From Enterobacteriaceae bacterium UBA3516 (GTDB lineage Bacteria > Pseudomonadota > Gammaproteobacteria > Enterobacterales > Enterobacteriaceae), in NCBI GenBank assembly GCA_002377245.1, contig DFPL01000321.1, positions 13,938 to 23,324 of the forward strand: DNA of 9,387 nucleotides, written 5' to 3'. The position numbers and the translations under genes were made by a program. Below, in pieces: positions 1 to 6,251 of the stretch. Under the pieces are notes generated by a model. It worked only from the letters and a program-made list of their open reading frames with translations, ran no database searches and was not told where the DNA came from. Numbering within the stretch: the stretch's first letter is position 1; every line of letters starts with the position of its first letter.

Positions 1-1133
1 AGGATGTTGGTCTGGAAAGCGATGCTGTCGATCATGCTAAGAATGTCAGCAATACGGCTGGAACTGTCGGAGATGTCGCGCATTTTCTCAATCACGTAGC
101 AGACCATTTCGCTGCCGCGATCGGCGGTATCAGAGACGGCTTTCGCCAGCTGATGCGCCTGATCGGCGTTATCGGCGTTCTGTTTCACGGTCGCGGTGAT
201 CTCTTCCATTGAGGCCGCGGTTTGCTCCAGTGAGGTCGCCGTGGATTCGGTCCGTTGCGCCAGATCGACGTTACCCAACGACAGCTCACGGCTGCCGGTA
301 TCAATCTGCGAACTGGCATCACGAACGCGGGTCACCGAGTTGATCAACGAATAACGCATGTTCTCAATAGCGGTATTGAGACGGTTGAACTCTTTACTTG
401 CAGAGTGAGTGCTTACTTCGCTCAAATTACCTGCTGCGACGTGCTCAAGTTGGACAATGGACGCATTCAGCGGTTTAAGGAGCATATGGCGCAGTGAGAG
501 CCAGGCCAGCACAATCACCCCTGCCGCTACCAGAGCAACGACCACAATCAGCATCATGACAATATTCTTGCTCGACTGCACTGCACCCACTTCAGCCTTG
601 CCACGCGCTTCGCCCCAGGCCTGAAACACCTGCATGTCATTATCAAACTGGCGGGAGACAGGGATTAGTTTGTTTTCCAGCAGATCGTAATACTCATCCG
701 GGCTCTGCGCTTTCAATGCAGCCTGCATCGGTTTGATGCCCTGAGCAACATAATCCGCATAGCTTTTAGAGACCTGAGCGAGCAACGCGGTGCCTTTTTC
801 ATCATCCACGCCCGCCTTAAACACGCTATCCAGCGCCTTCTGGCCTTTATCAATCTCGTCGTTGATGGTTTTAACCGACTTCTCCGCATCGGTCAGCAGA
901 CCGACCTCCATCATGCGCACCGCCTGTCCCGACTCGTTACGCGCACGCAAAATTCGCGTATAGCCTTCGTTCAGGCGCGCCATTTTCTCTCCCTGTAGCA
1001 CGCTGATGCGTTCCAGTGAAGAAGAGCTTTTACTGAGGGCATAAATCCCCATGCCGCTGACCAGCAGCAGAAGAAGAGTCATCACGGCGAGAAGAGAGAG
1101 CAAGCCGGTGCGGAGCGAGAGCGTTCTGAGCAT
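1..1133 (-). CDS. Methyl-accepting chemotaxis protein, Tar/Tsr-like (5' part, cut by left window edge)
   Basis: Chemoreceptor of the inner membrane that would signal to CheA/CheW. The ATG at 1133-1131 gives 377 codons before the edge. Residues about 8-30 form TM1, followed by a mostly helical periplasmic domain of roughly 158 residues. TM2 lies near 190-212 and a HAMP domain near 213-265. The first methylation helix follows (SLEQTAASMEE near 301-311), and the sequence breaks off in the signalling tip at IDSIAFQTNI. The end of the tip, the second methylation helix and any CheR-binding tail are missing. The sensor domain resembles the four-helix Tar family, but around ILRARN (61-66) the spaced arginines of the Tsr/Tar amino-acid site are not all matched, so the ligand is unknown. 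The gene lies 108 bp downstream of yjfF on the same strand and has its own sigma-28 promoter. MCP identity is secure; the type is tentative. Confidence 0.95.
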   Translation of the reverse strand, partial: MLRTLSLRTGLLSLLAVMTLLLLLVSGMGIYALSKSSSSLERISVLQGEKMARLNEGYTRILRARNESGQAVRMMEVGLLTDAEKSVKTINDEIDKGQKALDSVFKAGVDDEKGTALLAQVSKSYADYVAQGIKPMQAALKAQSPDEYYDLLENKLIPVSRQFDNDMQVFQAWGEARGKAEVGAVQSSKNIVMMLIVVVALVAAGVIVLAWLSLRHMLLKPLNASIVQLEHVAAGNLSEVSTHSASKEFNRLNTAIENMRYSLINSVTRVRDASSQIDTGSRELSLGNVDLAQRTESTATSLEQTAASMEEITATVKQNADNADQAHQLAKAVSDTADRGSEMVCYVIEKMRDISDSSSRIADILSMIDSIAFQTNI

Positions 1134-1136
1134 GAT

Positions 1137-1214
1137 AGTTTTTCCGGTAACAGAGATTCTTTCAGGCATAAATTAAGCCTCATTGGCAGGTTATCGTCCG
1201 CCACCGGAAAAACT
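1137..1214. repeat. Inverted repeat joining the sigma-28 promoter to the left MCP ribosome-binding site
   Basis: Perfect 12-bp arms: AGTTTTTCCGGT at 1137-1148 and its complement at 1203-1214, 54 bp apart. In minus-strand RNA the stem can grow inward by six more pairs (1197-1202 with 1149-1154), three of them G-U, giving 18 pairs. The distal arm lies inside the sigma-28 promoter, in its spacer and -35 element, upstream of the expected start. The proximal arm holds GGAAAA, the only plausible Shine-Dalgarno, and ends three bases before the ATG. RNA from the sigma-28 promoter therefore lacks one arm, while RNA arriving from yjfF has both. The repeat is seen directly; the regulatory role is inferred. 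Confidence 0.75.
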
Positions 1215-1217
1215 TTA
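1191..1217 (-). promoter_or_regulatory. Sigma-28 (FliA) promoter of the left MCP gene
   Basis: Read on the minus strand, TAAAGTTT (1217-1210) is an exact match to the FliA -35 element. An 11-base spacer (1209-1199) follows, then GACGATAA (1198-1191), a 7/8 match to GCCGATAA. Transcription should begin near 1184, leaving a leader of about 50 bases. This places the receptor in the late flagellar regulon. Confidence 0.9.
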
Positions 1218-1241
1218 GCTGTTTATAATAATTTCAATACG

Positions 1242-2243
1242 TTACTGCTTTGTTGCTACCGTGCTAACGCGTGTAACAGGCGAGCTTTGGCGGTTCTCCC
1301 AGAGCACCGTCAGACCCCGTTGTAACGCGATAAAAATAAACAACAAAATGCCGATCGCAATTTTGGTCCACCACGAGCTGAGCGTGCCGTCAAAGTTGAT
1401 GTACGTCTGGATGAGCCCCTGAATGGCCACCCCAAAAAGGGTGCCAAGCACCGTGCCCACGCCACCGCTCAGTAACGTGCCACCGATGACCACCGAGGCG
1501 ATGGCGTCCAGCTCGACACCGACCCCCGCCAGCGCATAGCCTGCCTGGGTATAAATCGAGAACACAATCCCTGCCAGGGTGGCGAGGCCTGTGGAGAGCA
1601 TATAGATACGAATGGTAGTACTGCGGGTAGAGATCCCCATCAGGTTAGCAGAGGTGGCGCTGCCGCCAATGGCATACACCTCATTACCAAAGCGAGTGCG
1701 GTGCGCGAGGAAGATACCAATCACCACAACGCCCAACATCAAGAGCCCCATTGCACTCAGGCGCCCGCCACCGGGAATCAGCCAGGAGAGGCTGGACAAG
1801 CTGTCATAGACCGGGTGATTGATCGGAATGGATTCTTCAGAGAGCAGGTAACTCACCCCGCGCAGGAAGAACATCCCGGCCAGGGTAATGATAAAGGCGG
1901 GAATTTTCAGCGCGTCGATCAAAAGCCCCATAAAGGCCCCGAATGCGCAGCCCATCACCAGCACCAGCGGAAAGGCTAGCAGGGGCGAAATGCCCCAGAA
2001 GCCGATCGCTTTGGCTAAGAACACCCCGGTGAAGGCAATAACAGAACCGACGGAAAGGTCAATCCCGCCGGAGAGGATCACAAAGGTCATGCCGACAGCG
2101 ATAATGCCTAAAAAGGCGTTATCCGTCAGAATGTTACAAATTACCCGTGTCGATGCAAAACCGGGAAACTGCGTCAGGCAGTAGAGATACCCCAGCACAA
2201 AGACGCCGAGGGTGATCATCAGCGGCAGGTTACGTTTTATCAT
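1242..2243 (-). CDS. yjfF: Galactofuranose ABC transporter permease YjfF
   Basis: Inner-membrane permease subunit of the YtfQRT-YjfF importer (carbohydrate uptake CUT2 / ribose-type family), 333 residues against about 331 in E. coli. It shows repeated hydrophobic segments throughout, the family motif SGGIDLSVGS near 58-67, and a cytoplasmic coupling loop (ANLMGISTR) that should contact the ATPase. Near the C-terminus, GVELDAIASVVIGG is another family hallmark. The start overlaps the last 14 bases of ytfT. A strong AAAGGAG lies eight bases before the ATG, inside ytfT, suggesting translational coupling. It should pair with YtfT as a heterodimeric channel. No intrinsic terminator is visible after its stop, so the operon transcript may run into the MCP gene. 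In E. coli K-12 the gene beyond yjfF is, from memory, the convergent fbp, which is not here. Confidence 0.97.
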   Translation of the reverse strand: MIKRNLPLMITLGVFVLGYLYCLTQFPGFASTRVICNILTDNAFLGIIAVGMTFVILSGGIDLSVGSVIAFTGVFLAKAIGFWGISPLLAFPLVLVMGCAFGAFMGLLIDALKIPAFIITLAGMFFLRGVSYLLSEESIPINHPVYDSLSSLSWLIPGGGRLSAMGLLMLGVVVIGIFLAHRTRFGNEVYAIGGSATSANLMGISTRSTTIRIYMLSTGLATLAGIVFSIYTQAGYALAGVGVELDAIASVVIGGTLLSGGVGTVLGTLFGVAIQGLIQTYINFDGTLSSWWTKIAIGILLFIFIALQRGLTVLWENRQSSPVTRVSTVATKQ

Positions 2244-3255
2244 GACCGCGAGCTCCTTTAATCAGTGCAATAAAGCGCGGCGACTGAACAATCAGCACGC
2301 ACAACACCACCACCGCTTTCACCACCTGGTTAAGCTCTGGCTGGAAGCCTGAGAGCAAAATCCCCGTGTTCATTCCCTGGATAATCAGCGCACCGATTAC
2401 CGACAGCACTAAGTTGAAGCGCCCGCCCATCAGCGACGCCCCACCAATGACCACGGCCAGGATGGCATCCAGTTCCAGCCACAATCCGGCGTTATTGGCA
2501 TCCGCACCGCGAATGTCCGCCGCAACAATCACCCCGGCGATGGCGGCACAGACGCCGCTCAACACGTAGGTAAGCATCACGACGACGCGGGTATTTACCC
2601 CGGCGTTTTTCGCAGCACGAATGTTAATGCCGACCGCTTCAATAAACATGCCCAGCGCGGTTTTACGGGTGAACAGCCAGAAGATAACCAGCGTCACCAG
2701 CGCAATAATCACCGGCGTCGGGAACAGCAGCAGCTTGCCGCTGCCAATCCACGCCAGATCCGGGGCGTTAAAGGTGACGATCTGCCCGGAGGTGATCAAC
2801 TGCGCCACCCCGCGCCCGGCCACCATCAGAATGAGTGTGGCAACAAAAGGCTGAATTTTGAGGATCGCGACCAGCACGCCGTTCCATAGCCCGGCTAATA
2901 CCCCGGTCCCCAGCGCCGCCAGCAGCACCACCGGCAGGCTGTGCCCGGCGACGGTCATGGACGCGGCCGTGGCCCCGGCAATCGCCATCGTCGCACCGAC
3001 CGACAGGTCGATGCCGCCGGTGGCAATCACCAGCGTCATCCCCACAGCCAGCAGAGCAACCGGCGCCGCGCGGTTGAGGATATCGATCGGGCTACCGAAA
3101 AGACGCCCATCCTGCAATACGACCTGCAGAAAATGGGGTGCGACCATGCTGTCGACCAGCAGCACCAGCAGCAACGCCAGAATTTGTGGCGTGCCTGTCG
3201 GCCATCTGAAGCGCCGTTTAGCCGGCCCGGTTTGTGGAAGTGATTGAGGCATCAC
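2230..3255 (-). CDS. ytfT: Galactofuranose ABC transporter permease YtfT
   Basis: First permease of the importer, 341 residues, the same length as the E. coli protein. It has a short cytoplasmic N-terminus rich in R and K (PAKRRFRWPTG) followed by multiple membrane helices. The CUT2 motif GGIDLSVGA lies near residue 84, the coupling-loop segment GINIRAAKNAGVNTR near 217-231, and GLWLELDAILAVVIGG towards the end. The first codon is GTG at 3255-3253, followed immediately by ATG at 3252-3250. AAGGAGT (3267-3261) overlaps the ytfR stop codon and sits 6 or 9 bases away, so either start is possible. The gap to ytfR is 10 bases and the 3' end overlaps yjfF, fitting one tightly coupled operon. Confidence 0.97.
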   Translation of the reverse strand: MMPQSLPQTGPAKRRFRWPTGTPQILALLLVLLVDSMVAPHFLQVVLQDGRLFGSPIDILNRAAPVALLAVGMTLVIATGGIDLSVGATMAIAGATAASMTVAGHSLPVVLLAALGTGVLAGLWNGVLVAILKIQPFVATLILMVAGRGVAQLITSGQIVTFNAPDLAWIGSGKLLLFPTPVIIALVTLVIFWLFTRKTALGMFIEAVGINIRAAKNAGVNTRVVVMLTYVLSGVCAAIAGVIVAADIRGADANNAGLWLELDAILAVVIGGASLMGGRFNLVLSVIGALIIQGMNTGILLSGFQPELNQVVKAVVVLCVLIVQSPRFIALIKGARGHDKT

Positions 3256-3265
3256 AGATTACTCC

Positions 3266-4768
3266 TTATGCCGCGATGGCATTCATGATCGCCGGAACCG
3301 ACAGCTCAGCGAGCGGAATTTCCGCTACCTGTTTGCGATCGCGCATGATAATCACCCGGTCGGCATAGCCCACCAGCTCCTCCAGTTCAGAGGAGATAAC
3401 CAACAGCGCCAGACCATCGGCACACAGAGTTTCAATCAGGCGGATAATTTCCGCATGGGCTCCCACATCGATGCCGCGCGTAGGCTCATCGAGGATCAGG
3501 AACTGCGGTTTGGTCAGCAGCCAGCGCGAGAGCAGTACTTTTTGCTGATTCCCACCGGAGAGAAACTCAATGGGTTGCTCGGCACTCGGCGTGCGGATGC
3601 CCAACTGACGGATGAAGCGCTCTGCGATGGCATTCTGCTCGCGCCGGGGAATCGGACGCAGCCAGCCTCGCTGGGCTTGCAGCGCCAGAACGATATTTTC
3701 CCGCACGGATGCCGCAGCAATAATCCCGTCAGTTTTCATGTCTTCCGGGCAAAAACCAATGCCCAGACAGGAAGCCTGATGCGGCGAACGCAGCGTCTGC
3801 GGTTTGCCTTTGATCAACGCGCTGCCGCTGTCGGCAGGCTTGATGCCAAAAATCACTTCGGCAGTTTCGGTACGCCCGGAACCCAGAAGGCCAGCCAGCC
3901 CGACAATTTCACCGGGGCGAACCTCGAGATCAAACGGGTTGATGGTCCCTTTCTTGCCGAAATCCTTAAAGGCGGCGACGGGTTTTTCGCTCAGTAAGGT
4001 GCGGCCCGCACGTTGCAGAGCGTTGTTATCGAGTTCACGACCAAGCATCATCTTCACCAGCTCAATTTGCGGCAGCTCACGGGTTTCGCGACAGCCAACA
4101 AAGCCCCCGTTACGCAGCACGGTGATGCGATCGCTGACTTCGTACACCTGGTCAAGAAAGTGGGTCACGAAAATGAGTGCCACGCCCTGAGCACGAAGCT
4201 GGCGCATCAGGGTAAAGAGCATCTCCACTTCCTGCGTATCAAGGCTGGCGGTGGGCTCATCGAGGATGAGCACTTTGGCGGAGAGATCGATGGCACGGCA
4301 GATGGCCACGATTTGTTGCATAGCAACAGAATAGCGGTTGAGCGGCTCGCGCACATCCAGTGAGAAACCATAAGATTCCATCAACTCGGTGGCGCGTTTT
4401 TCCATCTCTTTGCGGCGCAGTAAGCCGAAGCGGCGTGGCTCACGGCCAATAAACAGGTTATCTGCCACCGACATGTTTGGCAGCAGGTTCACTTCCTGAT
4501 AAACCGTCCCAATTCCCAGTTGTTGAGCATGGGCGGTATTTTTGGGATTAATTTGCTGGCCTTCCAGCCAGATAGTGCCGCTGTTTGCGTGGTAAACGCC
4601 CGTCAGGGCTTTAATCAGCGTCGATTTTCCCGCGCCGTTTTCACCGAGTAACGCCATTATTTCGCCCCGACGGAGACTGAAATTGACGTTATCCAGCGCC
4701 TTAACGCCCGGGAAGTATTGGCAAAGCCCCTCGGTACGGAGGATTTCCTGGTGTTGTTCGGTGGTCAT
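3266..4768 (-). CDS. ytfR: Galactofuranose ABC transporter double ATPase YtfR
   Basis: Cytoplasmic energiser of the importer, with two nucleotide-binding domains in one 500-residue chain, matching the E. coli length. Domain 1: Walker A GENGAGKST (42-50), Q-loop Q91, a degenerate signature SVAMQQ (147-152), Walker B ILDEPTA with E171, and H-loop H203. Domain 2: a degenerate Walker A GLLGSGRTE (293-301) lacking the lysine, an intact LSGGNQQ (403-409) and ILDEPTRG (425-432). Split competence of this kind is normal for CUT2 ATPases, giving one hydrolytic site. I chose the ATG at 4768 because it starts MTTEQHQEI like E. coli YtfR and has GGGGGAG six bases upstream. An in-frame ATG at 4894 would add 42 residues encoded by the intergenic palindrome. 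One oddity is PEDMK (341-345), where relatives have PEDRK. Confidence 0.96.
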   Translation of the reverse strand: MTTEQHQEILRTEGLCQYFPGVKALDNVNFSLRRGEIMALLGENGAGKSTLIKALTGVYHANSGTIWLEGQQINPKNTAHAQQLGIGTVYQEVNLLPNMSVADNLFIGREPRRFGLLRRKEMEKRATELMESYGFSLDVREPLNRYSVAMQQIVAICRAIDLSAKVLILDEPTASLDTQEVEMLFTLMRQLRAQGVALIFVTHFLDQVYEVSDRITVLRNGGFVGCRETRELPQIELVKMMLGRELDNNALQRAGRTLLSEKPVAAFKDFGKKGTINPFDLEVRPGEIVGLAGLLGSGRTETAEVIFGIKPADSGSALIKGKPQTLRSPHQASCLGIGFCPEDMKTDGIIAAASVRENIVLALQAQRGWLRPIPRREQNAIAERFIRQLGIRTPSAEQPIEFLSGGNQQKVLLSRWLLTKPQFLILDEPTRGIDVGAHAEIIRLIETLCADGLALLVISSELEELVGYADRVIIMRDRKQVAEIPLAELSVPAIMNAIAA

Positions 4769-4774
4769 TGTTTT

Positions 4775-4781
4775 CTCCCCC
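4775..4781 (-). promoter_or_regulatory. Ribosome-binding site deciding the ytfR start
   Basis: On the minus strand, GGGGGAG is followed by six bases and the ATG at 4768. This supports the internal start over the upstream ATG at 4894, which overlaps the ytfQ stop codon. Four of the G residues (4778-4781) belong to the adjoining palindrome, so repeat folding could mask this site. Confidence 0.7.
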
Positions 4782-4874
4782 TCACCCTGACCCTCTCCCC
4801 GGAGGGGAGAGGGGATAGATAGTGCCAGCCCGTCGACACCCTCTCCCCTCTGGGGAGAGGGCTGGGGTGAGGGG
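4778..4874. repeat. 97-bp G/C-rich imperfect palindrome between ytfQ and ytfR
   Basis: Arms 4778-4813 and 4839-4874 pair at about 32 of 36 positions around a 25-base centre. The mismatches are a three-base block (TGA against CAG) and one central position. Each arm also contains its own perfect 10-bp stem with a three-base loop: CCCTCTCCCC at 4791-4800 with 4804-4813, and the same motif at 4839-4848 with 4852-4861. This CCCTCTCCCC / GGGGAGAGGG type of element is, from memory, a common dispersed intergenic repeat in Proteobacteria, similar in behaviour to REP/BIME sequences. Its translation (PSPQPSPQRGEG) often pollutes predicted N-termini. By analogy with REP elements in other binding-protein-dependent operons, it may protect the ytfQ message and lower ytfR expression; this is inference. 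Confidence 0.85.
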
Positions 4875-4893
4875 CAGAGCAGCGATAAAGGCA

Positions 4894-5850
4894 TTAATAG
4901 CCCATATTTTTCTTCTTCTCTAACTCTTCTTTCGCGGTATCCGGCAGGTAGAGCGTCGATTTAGTGATGGTCACTTTTTCAGGCAGGGTGCCGTCTTTTT
5001 TGAATTTCTCCAGCGCGTCGAAGGCCGGGCCAGCCATGTTCGGCGTCAGTTCAACGCTGGCATTTGCCTCACCGTCGATCATCGCCTTGTAGATGTCCGG
5101 TACGCCGTCAATCGAGCCGGTGAGGATATCTTTGCCTGGTTTCAGACCCGCTTCTTTGATGGCCTGAATGGCACCGATCACCATGTCATCGTTATGGGCA
5201 TAAACCATGCAGATGTTTTTGCCGTTGTTCTCTGCTTTGATAAAGCTTTCCATGACCTCTTTCCCTTTACTGCGGGTGAAGTCGCCAGACTGAGAACGAA
5301 TGATTTTGATGTTAGAGGCTTTAGAGATGGCTTCGGCAAAGCCTTTTTTACGATCGATAGCCACGCTCGCACCCACGGTGCCCTGCAGCTCAACCACATT
5401 ACATTGCTTGCCATCCACCTGTTTGATCAGCCAGTCCCCAATCAACTTGCCTTCGAGCACGTTGTCTGCGGTAACGGTGGTCATGTAGAGATCTTTATCT
5501 TTTACATCAATAGAACGATCGAGCAGGAAGACCGGGATTTTGGCGTCTTTAGCTTCTTTCAGCACCGGTTCCCAACCTGTTGCAACAACAGGCGCAATGA
5601 AGATGGCATCAACACCCTGCGCGATGAAGGAGCGTACCGCTTTGATTTGGTTTTCCTGTTTTTGCTGCGCATCAGCAATTTTCAGAGTAATACCGCGTTT
5701 TTGAGCTTCGCTCTTCGCGACGTTGGTTTCAGCGGCTCGCCAGCCAGATTCAGAACCAACCTGGGAAAATCCCACCGTCAGTGGGGCGGCCATCGCCATA
5801 GACGACATGGCTGCCGAAACTGCTGTGACAAGAAGTAAGCGCTTCCACAT
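4894..5850 (-). CDS. ytfQ: Galactofuranose-binding periplasmic protein YtfQ
   Basis: Soluble substrate-binding component, 318 residues as in E. coli, belonging to the ribose/galactose-type periplasmic binding protein family. A Sec signal peptide (MWKRLLLVTAVSAAMSSMAMA) should be cut after residue 21, giving a mature APLTVGFSQ start. Lobe 1 holds SQVGSESGWRAA and VDAIFIAPVVATGWEPV; the conserved FLLDRSID and YAHNDDMVIGAI segments and SIDGVPD mark the hinge and sugar-cleft framework. The C-terminus ends KKKNMGY. E. coli YtfQ is known to prefer galactofuranose, and the near-identity here supports the same substrate. GAGGA lies seven bases before the ATG. It is first in the operon and is followed by the palindrome, an arrangement that typically makes binding protein in excess over the membrane complex. 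Confidence 0.97.
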   Translation of the reverse strand: MWKRLLLVTAVSAAMSSMAMAAPLTVGFSQVGSESGWRAAETNVAKSEAQKRGITLKIADAQQKQENQIKAVRSFIAQGVDAIFIAPVVATGWEPVLKEAKDAKIPVFLLDRSIDVKDKDLYMTTVTADNVLEGKLIGDWLIKQVDGKQCNVVELQGTVGASVAIDRKKGFAEAISKASNIKIIRSQSGDFTRSKGKEVMESFIKAENNGKNICMVYAHNDDMVIGAIQAIKEAGLKPGKDILTGSIDGVPDIYKAMIDGEANASVELTPNMAGPAFDALEKFKKDGTLPEKVTITKSTLYLPDTAKEELEKKKNMGY

Positions 5851-5900
5851 ATGTGTATCCTCGTAGGGTTATTATTGGCTACAACTTCGCCTGCGGGGAA

Positions 5901-5942
5901 ACTATAGACAATTGGAGATGTAACAGAATGCGTTACATCACA
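5901..5942 (-). promoter_or_regulatory. Candidate ytfQ promoter with a possible CRP site
   Basis: On the minus strand, TATAGT (5906-5901) is a 5/6 match to the -10 box and predicts a start near 5894, about 44 bases before the ytfQ ATG. The -35 region is poor (TTCTGT or ATTCTG). About 41 bases upstream of the predicted start, TGTGA (5942-5938) forms one perfect CRP half-site with a weak partner (GCATT). That fits class II CRP activation compensating for a bad -35. A separate inverted repeat, ATGTAAC-N7-GTTACAT (5918-5938), overlaps the same zone and could be the true regulator target. Confidence 0.45.
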
Positions 5943-6072
5943 AATCAGAAAAGTGAATAAATTGTTAGAGTCCAGTTGCGATCTGGGCCGCGAAAAGATC
6001 AGGCAGGATCGGGCCTGCATCGTGCTTTGAAATTACAGTCTTTTTCAGATGAAACGGCTAACCAATCCCGCA

Positions 6073-6088
6073 GTGTAATCGCTTACAC
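6073..6088. promoter_or_regulatory. GalR/GalS-type operator
   Basis: GTGTAATCGCTTACAC matches every fixed position of the galactose-regulon operator consensus GTGNAANCGNTTNCAC. It lies about 185 bases upstream of the predicted ytfQ start and about 137 upstream of the ppa start. Given the galactose-related importer, ytfQ is the likely target. No second good copy was found nearby, so simple two-site looping inside this region is not evident. Other LacI-family proteins with similar half-sites cannot be excluded. Confidence 0.8.
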
Positions 6089-6142
6089 AAATTTATTGAT
6101 GATGCGGCTGTCTTTATGGATTATTCGGTCATTATTTCCTGC

Positions 6143-6172
6143 AAAAAAAACGGACCTCAACGAGAGGAGGTC
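6143..6172 (-). terminator. Intrinsic terminator reading toward ytfQ, upstream of its promoter
   Basis: Minus-strand RNA would form a GACCTC / GAGGTC stem (6172-6167 with 6158-6153) around an 8-base loop, followed by CG and eight U residues (6150-6143). The polarity is clear, because on the plus strand the hairpin is not followed by T. No gene on the minus strand ends here. It may stop antisense transcription coming from ppa, or end a short unannotated RNA. Confidence 0.65.
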
Positions 6173-6183
6173 TAAAACAGGCG

Positions 6184-6211
6184 GAGACATTCGCGGGGAG
6201 TTGGCTATAAT
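6184..6211 (+). promoter_or_regulatory. ppa promoter (sigma-70)
   Basis: A perfect TATAAT at 6206-6211 is preceded, after a 16-base spacer, by GAGACA (6184-6189), 4/6 to the -35 consensus. The predicted start is near 6218, giving a leader of about 34 bases that includes AAAGGAAA just before the ATG. The consensus -10 suits a strongly expressed housekeeping gene. Confidence 0.8.
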
Positions 6212-6251
6212 ACCCGGCACTTGTTTGCCACACATTTTAAAGGAAACAAAC

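Noticed and set aside
4144..4768. Missing lysine in the second Walker A and degenerate first signature of YtfR as evidence of decay.
   Set aside because: This asymmetry is normal in CUT2 double ATPases such as RbsA and MglA; one composite site stays active.
4769..4894. A 42-residue N-terminal extension of YtfR starting at 4894.
   Set aside because: It is encoded by the intergenic palindrome, is low-complexity (PSPQPSPQRGEG), lacks a counterpart in E. coli YtfR, and a better start with a Shine-Dalgarno lies at 4768.
3455..5838. Long plus-strand open frames opposite ytfR and ytfQ (for example 3455-3997 and 5194-5838).
   Set aside because: They are mirror frames of well-conserved genes, with no recognisable domains.
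6003..6018. Small inverted repeat GCAGG-N6-CCTGC in the ytfQ-ppa gap.
   Set aside because: Only five pairs, with no T-run, promoter overlap or known motif; likely chance.
5976..6251. An in-frame extension of Ppa that would give a 268-residue protein.
   Set aside because: It runs through the GalR operator, the opposite-strand terminator and the TATAAT promoter; the family start and ribosome site are at 6252.
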